NCBI GenBank assembly: GCA_028291365.1
Contig: JAQGIE010000218.1
Coordinates: 1-49,840 of the forward strand
Origin: Rhodospirillales bacterium
GTDB lineage: Bacteria > Pseudomonadota > Alphaproteobacteria > BOG-932 > Roseiterribacteraceae
DNA length: 49,840 nucleotides
Reading direction: 5' to 3'
Under the pieces are notes generated by a model that was given only the letters and a program-made list of their open reading frames with translations, did no database searches and was not told the origin of the DNA. A program made the position numbers and the translations under genes. Below, piece after piece: positions 40,639 to 49,840 of the stretch; within the stretch, counting starts at the first letter, position 1; each line of letters begins with the position of its first letter.

Positions 40639-43600
40639 CGACGATGCCCGCCTATGCCGAGTTGCAGGTCACGTCGAATTTCAGCTTCCTGCGCGGCGGC
40701 TCGTCGCCCGCCGAATATGTCGTCGCGGCCAAAGCGATCGGCCTGCGCGGGCTGGCGATCACCGACCGCAACAGCGTCGCCGGCATCGTGCGCGGCTGGG
40801 ACACGGCGCGCGAGCTGAACGAGGCGGCCAGGCAACAGGCCGAACGCGATCGGAAACCAGCACCCGAACCGTTTCGCTATCTTTCCGCCTGCCGCATCGA
40901 CCTGCTCGATGCGCCGCCCGTCCTGCTCTATCCGACCGATCGGGCTGCCTATGGCCGCATGACCACCCTGCTGACGGTCGGCAAGCGCCGCGCCGCCAAG
41001 GGGCAATGCCGCCTGATGCGCGACGATCTGCTGTCGCATGCACAAGGGCTGATCGCCGTCGCGCTGCCGCCCGAGACCTCGCTGCCGTACGGCGAAGCCT
41101 TCGCCGTCCACCTGCAGACGCTACGCGAAACATTCGGCGACAGGCTGTATGTCGGCGCCTCGCATGCGTTTCGCGGCGACGATGCGCGGCGCATCGCGAT
41201 GCTGCAGCACGAGGCGGACCGGGTTGGCGCGCCGTTGGTCGCGCTGGGCGACACGCTCTATCACGTTCCGGCGCGCCGCCCCTTGCAGGACGTGCTGACC
41301 TGCATCCGCGAGAAATGCACCATCCAGGAAGCCGGCTCGCGGCTGCAGGCCAATGCCGAACGTTGCCTCAAGACGCCGCGCGAGATGGCGCGGCTGTTCG
41401 CAGGTCACCTGGATGCGCTCGAACGTACGGTCGAGATCGCGAATCGCTGCAGCTTCGATCTCAAAGAGCTGAAATACGAATATCCGGCCGAACCGGTCCC
41501 CGAAGGATTGACGCCGCAACAGCATCTCGAAGAGCGCGTCTGGACGCATGCGGGCGAAAAATATCGCGGCGCAATTCCGACCGACGTACGCGACCGCCTG
41601 CGCAGGGAGCTGACGCAGATCGAGGAGCTGGAATACGCGCCGTACTTTCTCACCGTCTACGAGATCGTCAATTTCGCAAGACAGCAGAAGATCCTCTGCC
41701 AGGGCCGCGGCTCGGCGGCGAATTCGATCGTTTGTTATGTGCTCGGCATCACCGCCGTCGGCCCCGAGCGGATCGACACGCTGTTCGAACGGTTCGTGTC
41801 GCCCGAACGCAAGGAGCCGCCCGACATCGACGTCGATTTCGAGCATGAGCGGCGCGAAGAAGTCATCCAGCACATCTACGACAAATACACGCGCGAGCGT
41901 GCCGCCTTGGCCGCGACCTTGATCACCTATCGCCCGCGCAGCGCCATTCGCGACGTCGGCAAGGCGATGGGATTGAGCCAGGACGTGATCGATCGCCTGG
42001 CACATACGCTGTGGGGATGGGGTCGCGACGGCGTGCAGGCTGACTATGTGCGCGAAGCCGGGCTCGATCCCGACGAACCGGTCATCCGCGCCACCTTGGC
42101 GCTGACCCAGGCGCTGCTCGGCTTTCCGCGGCATCTGTCGCAGCATGTCGGCGGCTTCGTCATCAGCCGCGGCCCGTTGCACGAGACCGTGCCGATCGAG
42201 AATGCGGCGATGGACGACCGCACCGTCATCGAATGGGACAAGGACGATCTGGATTCGATCGGACTGCTCAAGATCGACGTACTGGCGTTGGGCATGCTGA
42301 CCTGCCTGCGCAAAGGTCTGGATCTGCTGGGGCGGCACAAGCAGATCCATCTGGAACTCGGAGACATCGAAGAAGGCGACCAGGCCACCTACGAGATGCT
42401 GCAGCGCGCCGACTCGGTCGGCGTGTTCCAGGTTGAAAGCCGCGCCCAGATGTCGATGCTGCCGCGGCTGAAGCCGAAGGAATTCTACGATCTCGTGGTC
42501 GAAGTCGCGATCGTGCGGCCCGGTCCGATTCAGGGCGACATGGTGCACCCGTATCTGCGCCGCCGGTCGGGGCAGGAAGAGATCACCTTTCCCAGCGAAG
42601 AGCTGCGCACGGTCCTGGAGAAGACGTGCGGCGTGCCGCTGTTCCAGGAACAGGCGATGAAGATCGCCATGGTTGCTGCGAAATTCACCTCCGCCGAAGC
42701 CAACCAGCTGCGTCGCGCGATGGCGACGTTCCGGCACAACGGCACGATCTACAAGCTCAAGTCCCGCTTTATCGAAGGCATGATCGGGAACGGGTACGAG
42801 CGTAAGTTCGCCGAAGACTGTTTCGCCCAGATCGAAGGTTTCGGCGAATACGGCTTTCCCGAAAGCCACGCCGCGTCCTTCGCGCTGCTCGTCTATGCCT
42901 CGGCCTGGATGAAGTGCCACCATCCCGACGTGTTCGCGGCGGCCATTCTCAACAGCCAGCCGATGGGCTTTTACGCGCCGGCGCAGTTGGTGCGCGACGC
43001 GCGCGAGCATGGCGTCGAGATCCGCCCCGTCGACGTCAATCTCAGCGAGTGGGACTGCACGCTGGAACCGGGCGGCGGAAAACATCACGCGCTTCGACTG
43101 GGTCTGCGGCAGGTGAAAGGCTTCAGTCAAAAAGAGGCTGAAGTGCTGATCGAAGAACGCGTGAAGATCGGCGCCTTCGAGCGCGTCGAACAGTTGCGGC
43201 GCATTCCCGGCTTGTCGGTCCGCGCCGTGCGGGCGCTGGCCAAGGCCGACGCATTCGGATCGATGCAGCGTTCGCGACGCGACGCGCTGTGGCGCGCCCA
43301 GGGATTCGATCCTGGCGCGCTACAGGCGCTCGAAGCCGAACGGATCGAGCCCGACGCCACGTTGCGCGCTGAGACGATCGGCGAAGCGGTGCTGCAGGAC
43401 TATGCGCATCTGCGCCTGTCGCTGAAAGCGCATCCGGTCGGGCTGTTCCGGCCGTCGCTGACGCGTGACGGTTACCTGCGCAACGACCGGCTCGCGACCT
43501 ACACGGACGGCGACGAGATCAGCGTTGCCGGCCTGGTCCTCATTCGGCAGCAGCCGGGCACGGCGAGCGGCGTCATCTTCGTCACGCTCGAAGACGAAAC

Positions 43601-43814
43601 CGGCATCGCCAATCTCGTCGTCTGGCCGAGCGTGTTCGAGCAATATCGCCGGATCCTGCTCGGCAGCGAAGTGATGGGCGTGCGTGGCCGCGTGCAGCGC
43701 GAAGGCATCGTCGTGCATGTCGTCGCCGAAGAACTGTTCGACCTCAGCGACCGGCTGCGCGCGCTGGCGCCCGCCAACGACGATCCGATGCCGCGCTCGC
43801 GCGACTTCAAGTGA
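40635..43814 (+). CDS. dnaE2: Error-prone DNA polymerase DnaE2
   Basis: 1059-residue C-family polymerase used in translesion synthesis. An N-terminal PHP domain (YAELQVTSNFSFLRGGSSPAE, GLAITDRNSVAG) is followed by the polymerase core, with catalytic PDIDVDF at about 396-402, GRGSAANSIVCYVLGIT, and a C-terminal OB domain (VAGLVLIRQQPGTASGVIFVTLEDETG). The length of about 1060 and the missing clamp and exonuclease-binding tail separate it from replicative DnaE1. It is the last gene of the udgX-imuA-imuB-dnaE2 operon. The 138 bp after it contain a weak GC-rich hairpin but no gene. Confidence 0.95.
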   Translation: MTTMPAYAELQVTSNFSFLRGGSSPAEYVVAAKAIGLRGLAITDRNSVAGIVRGWDTARELNEAARQQAERDRKPAPEPFRYLSACRIDLLDAPPVLLYPTDRAAYGRMTTLLTVGKRRAAKGQCRLMRDDLLSHAQGLIAVALPPETSLPYGEAFAVHLQTLRETFGDRLYVGASHAFRGDDARRIAMLQHEADRVGAPLVALGDTLYHVPARRPLQDVLTCIREKCTIQEAGSRLQANAERCLKTPREMARLFAGHLDALERTVEIANRCSFDLKELKYEYPAEPVPEGLTPQQHLEERVWTHAGEKYRGAIPTDVRDRLRRELTQIEELEYAPYFLTVYEIVNFARQQKILCQGRGSAANSIVCYVLGITAVGPERIDTLFERFVSPERKEPPDIDVDFEHERREEVIQHIYDKYTRERAALAATLITYRPRSAIRDVGKAMGLSQDVIDRLAHTLWGWGRDGVQADYVREAGLDPDEPVIRATLALTQALLGFPRHLSQHVGGFVISRGPLHETVPIENAAMDDRTVIEWDKDDLDSIGLLKIDVLALGMLTCLRKGLDLLGRHKQIHLELGDIEEGDQATYEMLQRADSVGVFQVESRAQMSMLPRLKPKEFYDLVVEVAIVRPGPIQGDMVHPYLRRRSGQEEITFPSEELRTVLEKTCGVPLFQEQAMKIAMVAAKFTSAEANQLRRAMATFRHNGTIYKLKSRFIEGMIGNGYERKFAEDCFAQIEGFGEYGFPESHAASFALLVYASAWMKCHHPDVFAAAILNSQPMGFYAPAQLVRDAREHGVEIRPVDVNLSEWDCTLEPGGGKHHALRLGLRQVKGFSQKEAEVLIEERVKIGAFERVEQLRRIPGLSVRAVRALAKADAFGSMQRSRRDALWRAQGFDPGALQALEAERIEPDATLRAETIGEAVLQDYAHLRLSLKAHPVGLFRPSLTRDGYLRNDRLATYTDGDEISVAGLVLIRQQPGTASGVIFVTLEDETGIANLVVWPSVFEQYRRILLGSEVMGVRGRVQREGIVVHVVAEELFDLSDRLRALAPANDDPMPRSRDFK

Positions 43815-43952
43815 CCCGACGGCAGGGAAAGCGCCCACGGATCCGGTTGATGAACGACCTGTTTACAGGAGACGCGCCGGAACTTCAGGCCGGCGTCGTG
43901 TTTCAAGTTCTCGCAAGCCAAGACGAGCGATGCGGCAGAGGGGAAAGCGGAC

Positions 43953-44360
43953 ATGAACATTCAACGCAACGCTTCAGTCCCCTCGCGTAAGGGCCCCGCC
44001 GAGTACTTCACCGGCTCGGTGCGGATCGACACGCCGTTCCAGGCGCCAGATCCGGCGCGTGCGGGCGGCGCGATCGTCACGTTCGAGCCCGGCGCACGCA
44101 CGGCCTGGCACACCCATCCGCTCGGCCAGACGTTGATTGTCACGTCCGGCCTCGGCTGGACGCAGCGGGAAAATGGCCCAATCGAGGAGATACGCCCCGG
44201 TGACGTCGTCTGGATCCCGCCCGGCGAGAAGCACTGGCACGGCGCAACCGACGCCACCGCGATGACGCATGTCGCCATCGCCGAAATGCTCGACGGCAAG
44301 GCCGTCGAATGGCTGGAACACGTCACCGACGAGCAATACCGGGCTGCAGCACGAGGCTGA
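43953..44360 (+). CDS. Small cupin-domain protein
   Basis: 135 residues forming a single cupin barrel. Metal ligands are apparent in [14 protein letters not shown] (two His and a Gln in the spacing of cupin motif 1) and [10 protein letters not shown] (motif 2). It resembles small stand-alone cupins related to carboxymuconolactone decarboxylase partners and (R)-mandelonitrile lyase. Enzyme activity cannot be assigned. No obvious operon partner. The following 204 bp (44361-44564) contain no gene that I can support. Confidence 0.82.
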   Translation: MNIQRNASVPSRKGPAEYFTGSVRIDTPFQAPDPARAGGAIVTFEPGARTAWHTHPLGQTLIVTSGLGWTQRENGPIEEIRPGDVVWIPPGEKHWHGATDATAMTHVAIAEMLDGKAVEWLEHVTDEQYRAAARG

Positions 44361-44564
44361 GCGAACACGTCGTTAAAGGTAAATACGCGATTGGCGCTTT
44401 ATGTGGCGCGCAAGCCGGCGGATAGGCAGCGCGGAGCCTTCTTCGCCAGCGGCGGGACACAAGGACTGATCAGCGAGGCTTGTCGGAGCGTTCGGCCTGC
44501 CTGACGGCGACCGGATGCGACGTAGCGAAATCGCGCGCCGGGCGTTCCGATAGCCGTGATACGA

Positions 44565-44687
44565 TTACTTCTTCTTCGGTGGAATCGTCGAACCCTTGAA
44601 CGGCGACGGCGATGCCGCACCGGCGGCGTCTTTGTTCTTCTTCGGCTTCTTGAGTTCGCGAGTGCTGCGCTTCTGACTTTTAGCCAT
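44565..44687 (-). CDS. 40-residue Lys-rich small protein
   Basis: A short reading frame translating as MAKSQKRSTRELKKPKKNKD and then an Ala/Ser/Pro stretch ending STIPPKKK. An excellent ribosome site AGGAGG lies five bases before the ATG, which with the biased composition makes it a real gene despite its size. About a third of the residues are Lys or Arg, suggesting binding to nucleic acid or ribosomes. Similar short MAKSQ/MAKGQ basic proteins are common in alphaproteobacteria and have no known function. It is downstream of the cold-shock gene in the same orientation. Confidence 0.75.
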   Translation of the reverse strand: MAKSQKRSTRELKKPKKNKDAAGAASPSPFKGSTIPPKKK

Positions 44688-44742
44688 CACGTCCTCCTGG
44701 CACGGTCATCCGTGCGGTTGATGTCGATCAGGGAAGCGGAAA

Positions 44743-44765
44743 GGTCGGCAGCAAAGCCGCCGACC
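44743..44765 (-). terminator. Possible terminator of the cold-shock gene
   Basis: On the minus strand GGTCGGCGGC-TTT-GCTGCCGACC forms a nearly perfect 10-bp stem followed by TTT, 21 bp after the csp stop. The T-run is short, so partial read-through into the Lys-rich gene is likely. Confidence 0.5.
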
Positions 44766-44785
44766 CCCATCCGCTCACGCCGGCA

Positions 44786-44998
44786 TCAGCCAACAACTTT
44801 GAGGTTTTCGGCCGCCATCTTGCCGCTCTTGCGATCGGCGACGAGCTCGAAATCCAGCTTCTGGCCTTCGCGCAGCTCGCCGAGACCGGCGCGCTCCACG
44901 GCGCTGATATGAACGAAGGCATCGCTGCCGCCGCCGTCAACGGCGAGGAAGCCGAAGCCCTTTTGAACGTTAAACCACTTCACGGTTCCCGTAGCCAT
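44786..44998 (-). CDS. cspA: Cold-shock domain protein (CspA family)
   Basis: 70 residues from ATG 44998: MATGTVKWFNVQKGFGFLAV with the RNP1 motif KGFGFL, and DAFVHIS as RNP2. This is a single OB-fold that binds RNA and single-stranded DNA. Length and start match the family, so the frame open upstream is not used. A long untranslated region is likely in front, as is usual for csp genes. Confidence 0.95.
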   Translation of the reverse strand: MATGTVKWFNVQKGFGFLAVDGGGSDAFVHISAVERAGLGELREGQKLDFELVADRKSGKMAAENLKVVG

Positions 44999-45311
44999 GG
45001 GAAGCCCTTTCACACATTGTTTTGCGAGCCTGCGGAAACCGCGGGCTGTCGAATTCGCATCGTCGGGAGAGATGAGGTTCAGCTGGGCGCGAACGAATCC
45101 GCGCATGGCCAAGTCGTCTGGCCGTCTATCGACCGGCACACTTCGCCTCAAATGGCCGAGGAATACAAGCCGCGTCTCGAATTACGGCACCGCCGGCCAG
45201 TTTCCCAGGACGGCCGAGATGGGGCTAAGTTTTTGATTTGGCACGTTTTTCCTCCGGGAACCGGTATCCACCCCGTATCGAGTACGGGGCAGGCTTTCGC
45301 GGGAAAACGCG
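44999..45311. other. Non-coding region upstream of cspA
   Basis: 313 bp without a convincing gene. The right part is the repeat at 45230-45315. The rest probably holds the promoter and long leader of the cold-shock gene on the minus strand. I could not identify a clear promoter or cold-shock box by eye. Confidence 0.5.
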
Positions 45312-45315
45312 CTAG
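45230..45315. repeat. Dispersed nested-hairpin repeat, complete copy 2
   Basis: Nearly the same core as 90-170: TTTGATTTGGCACG, then the arm GTTTTTCCTCC, the inner hairpin CCCCGTATCGAGTACGGGG (loop base changed from A to G) and the tail TTCGCGGGAAAACGCG-CTAG. The CTAG at 45312-45315 forms the TAG stop of the adjacent minus-strand PrpF-like gene. The hairpin that precedes copy 1 (43-79) is absent here. Confidence 0.75.
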
Positions 45316-46451
45316 GCGGTCAGCACTTCGCCCTGGAACAGCCTCCGTGCGGTGCGGAACACGGTGGCGCTCGGAACCAGCAAGGCGCCGTCATCGCCGA
45401 TCCGCACGTCGGCATCGACCACCATCACGCCGGACGGATGGCCGATGCGGATCGAGGCACCCTCGCCGCGCACCAGCCCCTGCGCGACGCTGCCCGGCAC
45501 GCGGCAAGCGACCGCGAGACACAGCGCAGCAGTCAACGGCAGCGCGCGATGCGGTTGGCCGACCGACATGACGCGCGCGAGAATATCCATCGCCGATGCC
45601 GCCAGGATCTGCCCCGACAGAGTCGGATTGTCCTTGGGCGCCGACAGCAGCGCGACTTTGGGAATGCTGGCCATGCGCCTGGCGGCGTCGAGATCGGGTG
45701 CAATCCCCATCATGACGGCAGCGACCTGACGCAGCATTTCGAGCTGCGCCATCAGCGTCGCATTGCGCTCGATCTCGTGCGGGGATTCGGTCCCGATCAT
45801 GCCGAGATCCACAGCGGCGACATGCACGCCGGGATTGGCGGCGTCGATCAGGCTGGCGCGGATGTTCCCCAGACCCGGCAGGTCGAGCAGATCGACCGCA
45901 TTGCCGGTCGGCAGCAGCTTTCCGGTCTTGGCACCGCCTGGATCGGTGAAGTCGAGACGGATCGGCGCCGCCGTTCCCGCCACGCCGTCGAGCGCGAAAT
46001 CACCCGTGACGACGGCGCGCCCGCCCTCGACCGCAAAGCGCGCGACGATGATCTTGCCGGTATTGGTATTGTGGATGCGCACCGCCACGATGCCGTCGGA
46101 CGGTGCGGGAACCAGACCCTCATCGACCGCGAACGGGCCGATCGCCGACGACATGTTTCCGCAGTTTCCGCCGTAGTCGACCTCCGCTTCAGCGATCGAG
46201 ATCTGCGCAAACGTATAGTCGATGTCGGCGTCGCCGCGGCTGGGCGGACCGACGACGCAGATCTTCGAGAGCGACGACACGCCGCCGCCCATGCCGTCGA
46301 GCTGCCGCCCATTGGGATCGGGCGATCCCATCGCGGCCAGAAAGATTGCCGCCCAGTCGGCCCGATCGCGCGGCAAGTCGTCGGCGCGGAACAGGATCGC
46401 CTTGCTGGTGCCGCCGCGCATGAACACGGCGCGGGTCGCGCGCAGGACCAT
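45312..46451 (-). CDS. PrpF-family isomerase/tautomerase
   Basis: 379 residues with the diaminopimelate-epimerase-like fold of PrpF. FMRGGTSKAILFRADDLP near the start, DGMGGGVSSLSKICVVGP, and DYGGNCGNMSSAIGPFAVDEGLV with an active-site-like Cys are family signatures. Characterised relatives isomerise methylaconitate (PrpF) or 4-oxalomesaconate (GalD). No methylcitrate genes are near. Its position after a molybdenum hydroxylase and an amidohydrolase-like gene favours a tautomerase role in aromatic or heterocycle breakdown, by inference. Confidence 0.87.
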   Translation of the reverse strand: MVLRATRAVFMRGGTSKAILFRADDLPRDRADWAAIFLAAMGSPDPNGRQLDGMGGGVSSLSKICVVGPPSRGDADIDYTFAQISIAEAEVDYGGNCGNMSSAIGPFAVDEGLVPAPSDGIVAVRIHNTNTGKIIVARFAVEGGRAVVTGDFALDGVAGTAAPIRLDFTDPGGAKTGKLLPTGNAVDLLDLPGLGNIRASLIDAANPGVHVAAVDLGMIGTESPHEIERNATLMAQLEMLRQVAAVMMGIAPDLDAARRMASIPKVALLSAPKDNPTLSGQILAASAMDILARVMSVGQPHRALPLTAALCLAVACRVPGSVAQGLVRGEGASIRIGHPSGVMVVDADVRIGDDGALLVPSATVFRTARRLFQGEVLTA

Positions 46452-46469
46452 TTTGTTTTGTCGGCCGAT

Positions 46470-47075
<606 letters not shown>

Positions 47076-47099
47076 GACGGCACCTTCGGCTGGGTCGGT

Positions 47100-49310
47100 T
47101 CAAACTGGCAGACTGGCGACGATCTTGTCCATGGTCAGCGGATAGTCGCGCACGCGAACGCCGCATGCGTTGTACACCGCATTGGCCACCGCCGCGCCCA
47201 CGCCGCAGATGCCGAGTTCGCCGACACCCTTGCCTTTGACCGGCGACGACGCGGCGTCGAGTTCATCGAGGAACAGCACCTCGAGAGCGGGAATGTCGGC
47301 GTGAACCGGCACCTGATACTCGGCGAGATCGTGATTGATGAAACCGCCGAAGCGCGGATCGACCACCTGCTCTTCCATCAGCGCGGCACCGATGCCCATC
47401 GCCATTCCGCCCAGACATTGGCTGCGCGCGGTCGCCGGATTGATGATACGCCCGGCCGCAACGGCGCTCAGCATGCGCCGCACGCGGATCTCGCCGGTTG
47501 CCTGATCGACACCGACTTCGGCGAAGTGAGCGCCGAAGCTTGCCTGCGCGTAGCGCTTGGTCAGATCGCCGGCCTTCATTTCGCCGCTCGCGGAAAGTCC
47601 ATCCGGGCCGACCGCGTCGGCCAAGGTCACGCTGCGCGCGCCGTCGCCGACGCGGCCATCTTCGAAACGAACCGTAGCGGGTTCGAAGCCGAGCTTTTGC
47701 GCGATCGCGGTGCGAAGCTCGTCGCACGCAAAATACACGCCGGATCCGGCGCTGTTGGCACCCCACGAACCGCCGGAGCCCGACGAGCGCGGAAAGTTGC
47801 TGTCACCGAGCCGGACGGTGACGCGTTCGATCGGCAGACCCAGCATCTCGGCTGCGATCTGCGCCAGGATGGTGTAGCTGCCCGTACCGATATCGGTCAT
47901 CTGGGTTTCGACGACCAGCCTGCCCGTGCCGTCAAGCCGCACGCGTGCGCCGGAATCACGGATCTCATTGCCGCGAAACGCAGCGGCGACGCCGAGCCCG
48001 ACCAGCCAGGCGCCGTCACGCACCTGCCCCGGCATCGGATTTCGCTGCGACCAGCCGAACCGTTCGGCACCGATGCGCAACGACTCGACCAGGGCGCGCG
48101 ACGAGAAGGGACGGCTCGGTCCTTTATCAGGATCGAACGAGGTGTCGTTGCGGATGCGCAGCTCGACCGGATCGATGCCGAGTTTCTCGGCCAGCTCGTC
48201 CATGGCGCATTCGAGCGCGAGCAGGCCGACCGCTTCGCCGGGCGCACGCATCGATGCGCCCGGCGGCAGCTCGAGCGTCGAGAAACGCTCGCGGATCAGC
48301 CGATTGGCGCCGGCATACAGCAGCTTGGTTTGTTCGGCGGCGTTCTCGCCGCGCCCGCCGGGCTGGTTGCCCGACCATGCATCATGGCCGACCGCGACGA
48401 GACGTCCATCCGCTTCCGCGCCGAGACGCAGGCGCTGGATGGTCGCCGGACGATGCGTCGTGTGGTTGTACATTTGCGGCCGCGTCAGCGCGACCTTGAC
48501 CGGACGGCCGAGGATGCGCGCCGCCGTCGCCGCAAGAATCGCATCGCCGTAGCAAGCCAGCTTCAGGCCGAACCCGCCGCCGACGAAGGCGGAGACGACG
48601 CGGATTTTTTCTTCCGGCACCAGCAACGTCTCGGCGAGCACATGCGTCGCCCAGTGCACCACCTGATGCGAGGTGTAGAGCGTCAGCTCGTCACCGTGCC
48701 AGATGGCGGTGCTGGCGGGCGGCTCCATCGGCGACGGATGATGATCGGGCGTCGTGTAGGTCACGTCGATCGTGACCGGCGCCGCCGCGAAGGCGCCGTC
48801 GAAATCGCCGACCACGCTGTCCTTTCCGTGCGGTGCCGGACCGGCGTGCTGTCGTTCGGCGGCAAGCACGAAACGCCCGCTGGCGCGGCGGTAGCGCACC
48901 CGGATCAGGTACGCGGCGGCGCGCGCCTGTTCGAACGTGTCGGCGACGACGAAGGCGACCGACTGGCCGAAAAAGTCGACCTCGGGTCCGCGCAGATGCG
49001 GCACGGCGGCCTCGTATTGCGGCGCGATCGAATCGCTTTTCCCCTGCCGCGGCATGTTCTTGTGCGTCAGCACCAGCCGCACGCCCGGCGCCGCTTCGGC
49101 GTCGCGCGTGTCGATCTTGTCGATCGTGCCGTGGCCGATCGCCGAGCCGAGCAGAAACCCGTAGGCCGGATTGGGCGCCTCGGCATGATATTCGTACGCG
49201 TATTTGGCGCGGCCGGTGATCTTGTCCGGACCGTCGACGCGCGGTTGCGGTTTGCCGACGATGCGTTCGCGATCGAGCGGCGTCGTGGTGACGGGGCTGT
49301 CATAGGGCAT
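47100..49310 (-). CDS. Xanthine dehydrogenase family molybdopterin-binding subunit
   Basis: 736 residues from ATG 49310, which has AGGAGA at correct spacing. An earlier ATG at 49370 has no such site. It begins IVGKPQPRVDGPDKITGRAKYAYEY, as in aldehyde and purine hydroxylase large subunits, has FVGGGFGLKLACYG and MEPPASTAIWHGDELTLYTSHQ, and ends with GKGVGELGICGVGAAVANAV, where the GVGE Glu is the conserved catalytic base. It hydroxylates a heterocycle or aldehyde using Mo-molybdopterin. The FAD subunit is encoded just upstream. The Fe-S subunit probably lies beyond the edge. Confidence 0.93.
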   Translation of the reverse strand: MPYDSPVTTTPLDRERIVGKPQPRVDGPDKITGRAKYAYEYHAEAPNPAYGFLLGSAIGHGTIDKIDTRDAEAAPGVRLVLTHKNMPRQGKSDSIAPQYEAAVPHLRGPEVDFFGQSVAFVVADTFEQARAAAYLIRVRYRRASGRFVLAAERQHAGPAPHGKDSVVGDFDGAFAAAPVTIDVTYTTPDHHPSPMEPPASTAIWHGDELTLYTSHQVVHWATHVLAETLLVPEEKIRVVSAFVGGGFGLKLACYGDAILAATAARILGRPVKVALTRPQMYNHTTHRPATIQRLRLGAEADGRLVAVGHDAWSGNQPGGRGENAAEQTKLLYAGANRLIRERFSTLELPPGASMRAPGEAVGLLALECAMDELAEKLGIDPVELRIRNDTSFDPDKGPSRPFSSRALVESLRIGAERFGWSQRNPMPGQVRDGAWLVGLGVAAAFRGNEIRDSGARVRLDGTGRLVVETQMTDIGTGSYTILAQIAAEMLGLPIERVTVRLGDSNFPRSSGSGGSWGANSAGSGVYFACDELRTAIAQKLGFEPATVRFEDGRVGDGARSVTLADAVGPDGLSASGEMKAGDLTKRYAQASFGAHFAEVGVDQATGEIRVRRMLSAVAAGRIINPATARSQCLGGMAMGIGAALMEEQVVDPRFGGFINHDLAEYQVPVHADIPALEVLFLDELDAASSPVKGKGVGELGICGVGAAVANAVYNACGVRVRDYPLTMDKIVASLPV

Positions 49311-49376
49311 CGGATTCTCCTGAGCGCGTTCAAAAGTTGGAAAGCGTGGTCCGATCCAATTGGATCGCATCGCGCT

Positions 49377-49840
49377 TCAGGCGGCGACGGCGGCGAGCGT
49401 CCGGCGCAGCAGCGGCAGCTTGAACGCGTTCTGGGTCGTGGGACGCGCCTGGTCGAGCAGCGTCGAAACGACGGCTTCGTGCCCGCGCGCGAATTGGGCC
49501 TCGGCGGATTCGAGGCGCCACGGCTTGTGCGCGACGCCACCGAGCGCGAAACGCGCCCCACCGTCGCCGGTGATGATCGCCGCCACCGACACGGTGGCGA
49601 ACGCGTACGAGGCACGATCGCGCACTTTGCGGTAAACGTGCCGCCCGCCGACAGGCTTGGGCAGCGTGACTGACGTAATCAGCTCGCCGCGTGCGAGATT
49701 GGTTTCGATCTGCGGCGTGTCACCGGGCAGACGATAGAACTCGCTGATCGGAATGCTGCGTGTGGCGCCCGCCGCGTCGGTCGTATCGACCGTCGCGTCG
49801 AGCACGCGCATCGCCACCGCCATGTCGGACGGGTGCGTCG
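49377..49840 (-). CDS. Xanthine dehydrogenase family FAD-binding subunit, 5'-truncated by window edge
   Basis: About 154 C-terminal residues are visible and the frame stays open to the right edge. [50 protein letters not shown] and [19 protein letters not shown] match the C-terminal half of CoxM/XdhB FAD subunits, which pass electrons from the Fe-S clusters to an acceptor. It lies 66 bp before the molybdenum subunit gene. The ATG at 49823 is internal and not the true start. Confidence 0.88.
   Translation of the reverse strand, partial: THPSDMAVAMRVLDATVDTTDAAGATRSIPISEFYRLPGDTPQIETNLARGELITSVTLPKPVGGRHVYRKVRDRASYAFATVSVAAIITGDGGARFALGGVAHKPWRLESAEAQFARGHEAVVSTLLDQARPTTQNAFKLPLLRRTLAAVAA

Noticed and set aside
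44399-44620. A 73-codon Arg-rich minus-strand frame
   Set aside because: No ribosome site, low complexity, and it overlaps the well-supported 40-residue gene in another frame.
15257-45315. A CRISPR array from the recurring short repeats
   Set aside because: The copies are scattered singly over tens of kilobases without regular spacers, and no cas genes are present.

Overview
This is a gene-dense, high-GC chromosomal window that most resembles an alphaproteobacterium. Support for this comes from the imuA-imuB-dnaE2 mutasome, the CTAG- and CCCCGC-type dispersed hairpin repeats, the small Lys-rich protein next to a cspA, and the overall gene families. The order or genus cannot be fixed from sequence alone. 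No rRNA, tRNA, CRISPR array, phage or complete insertion sequence was seen. Most open frames opposite the genes are shadows caused by high GC.

Layout. 0.2-4.3 kb (minus): a two-gene phosphorelay operon, a receiver-PAS-kinase followed by an RpfC-like membrane hybrid kinase. 4.4-5.1 kb: a Tat-exported Fe-type superoxide dismutase. 5.2-9.2 kb (minus): a DUF2817 peptidase then mobB-moeA-mobA-mogA. 9.3-15.3 kb: a TonB receptor, XRE-cupin regulator, cyclophilin, prolyl aminopeptidase and MFS transporter, linked by a shared TCAAAC-type palindrome. 15.4-21.3 kb: cysteine desulfurase, fdhD, moaD, a MoaE-MoeB-rhodanese fusion, moaA and a moaC-moaB fusion. 21.3-23.3 kb (minus): VapC-type toxin, Phd-type antitoxin, a subclass B1 metallo-beta-lactamase-type protein and a DUF1761 membrane protein. 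23.4-25.5 kb: second moeA and a TSUP permease. 25.4-27.6 kb (minus): apbC and an orphan solute-binding protein. 27.6-31.9 kb (minus): an RND efflux adaptor and pump. 32.1-36.8 kb (minus): a 2-oxoacid:ferredoxin oxidoreductase operon with a GltD-like flavoprotein. 37.1-43.8 kb (plus): a DUF2934 protein, then udgX-imuA-imuB-dnaE2 behind a LexA-like box. 44-45 kb: a cupin, a 40-residue Lys-rich protein and a cold-shock protein. 45.3 kb to the right edge (minus): PrpF-like isomerase, isochorismatase-like hydrolase and xanthine-dehydrogenase-family molybdenum and FAD subunits, the last cut by the window edge.

How it fits together. The window encodes essentially every enzyme from GTP to bis-MGD (MoaA, MoaC, MoaD, MoaE, MoeB, MogA, MoeA, MobA, MobB), a sulfur source (cysteine desulfurase), the formate-dehydrogenase sulfurtransferase FdhD, and one molybdoenzyme consumer at the right edge. 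Several steps are duplicated (two MoeA, two MogA/MoaB domains) and one protein joins three sulfur-transfer functions. Two families of short hairpin repeats are spread through the window. One family abuts TAG stop codons of three unrelated genes. The other sits against start codons and in one case has been read into the C-terminus of a gene.
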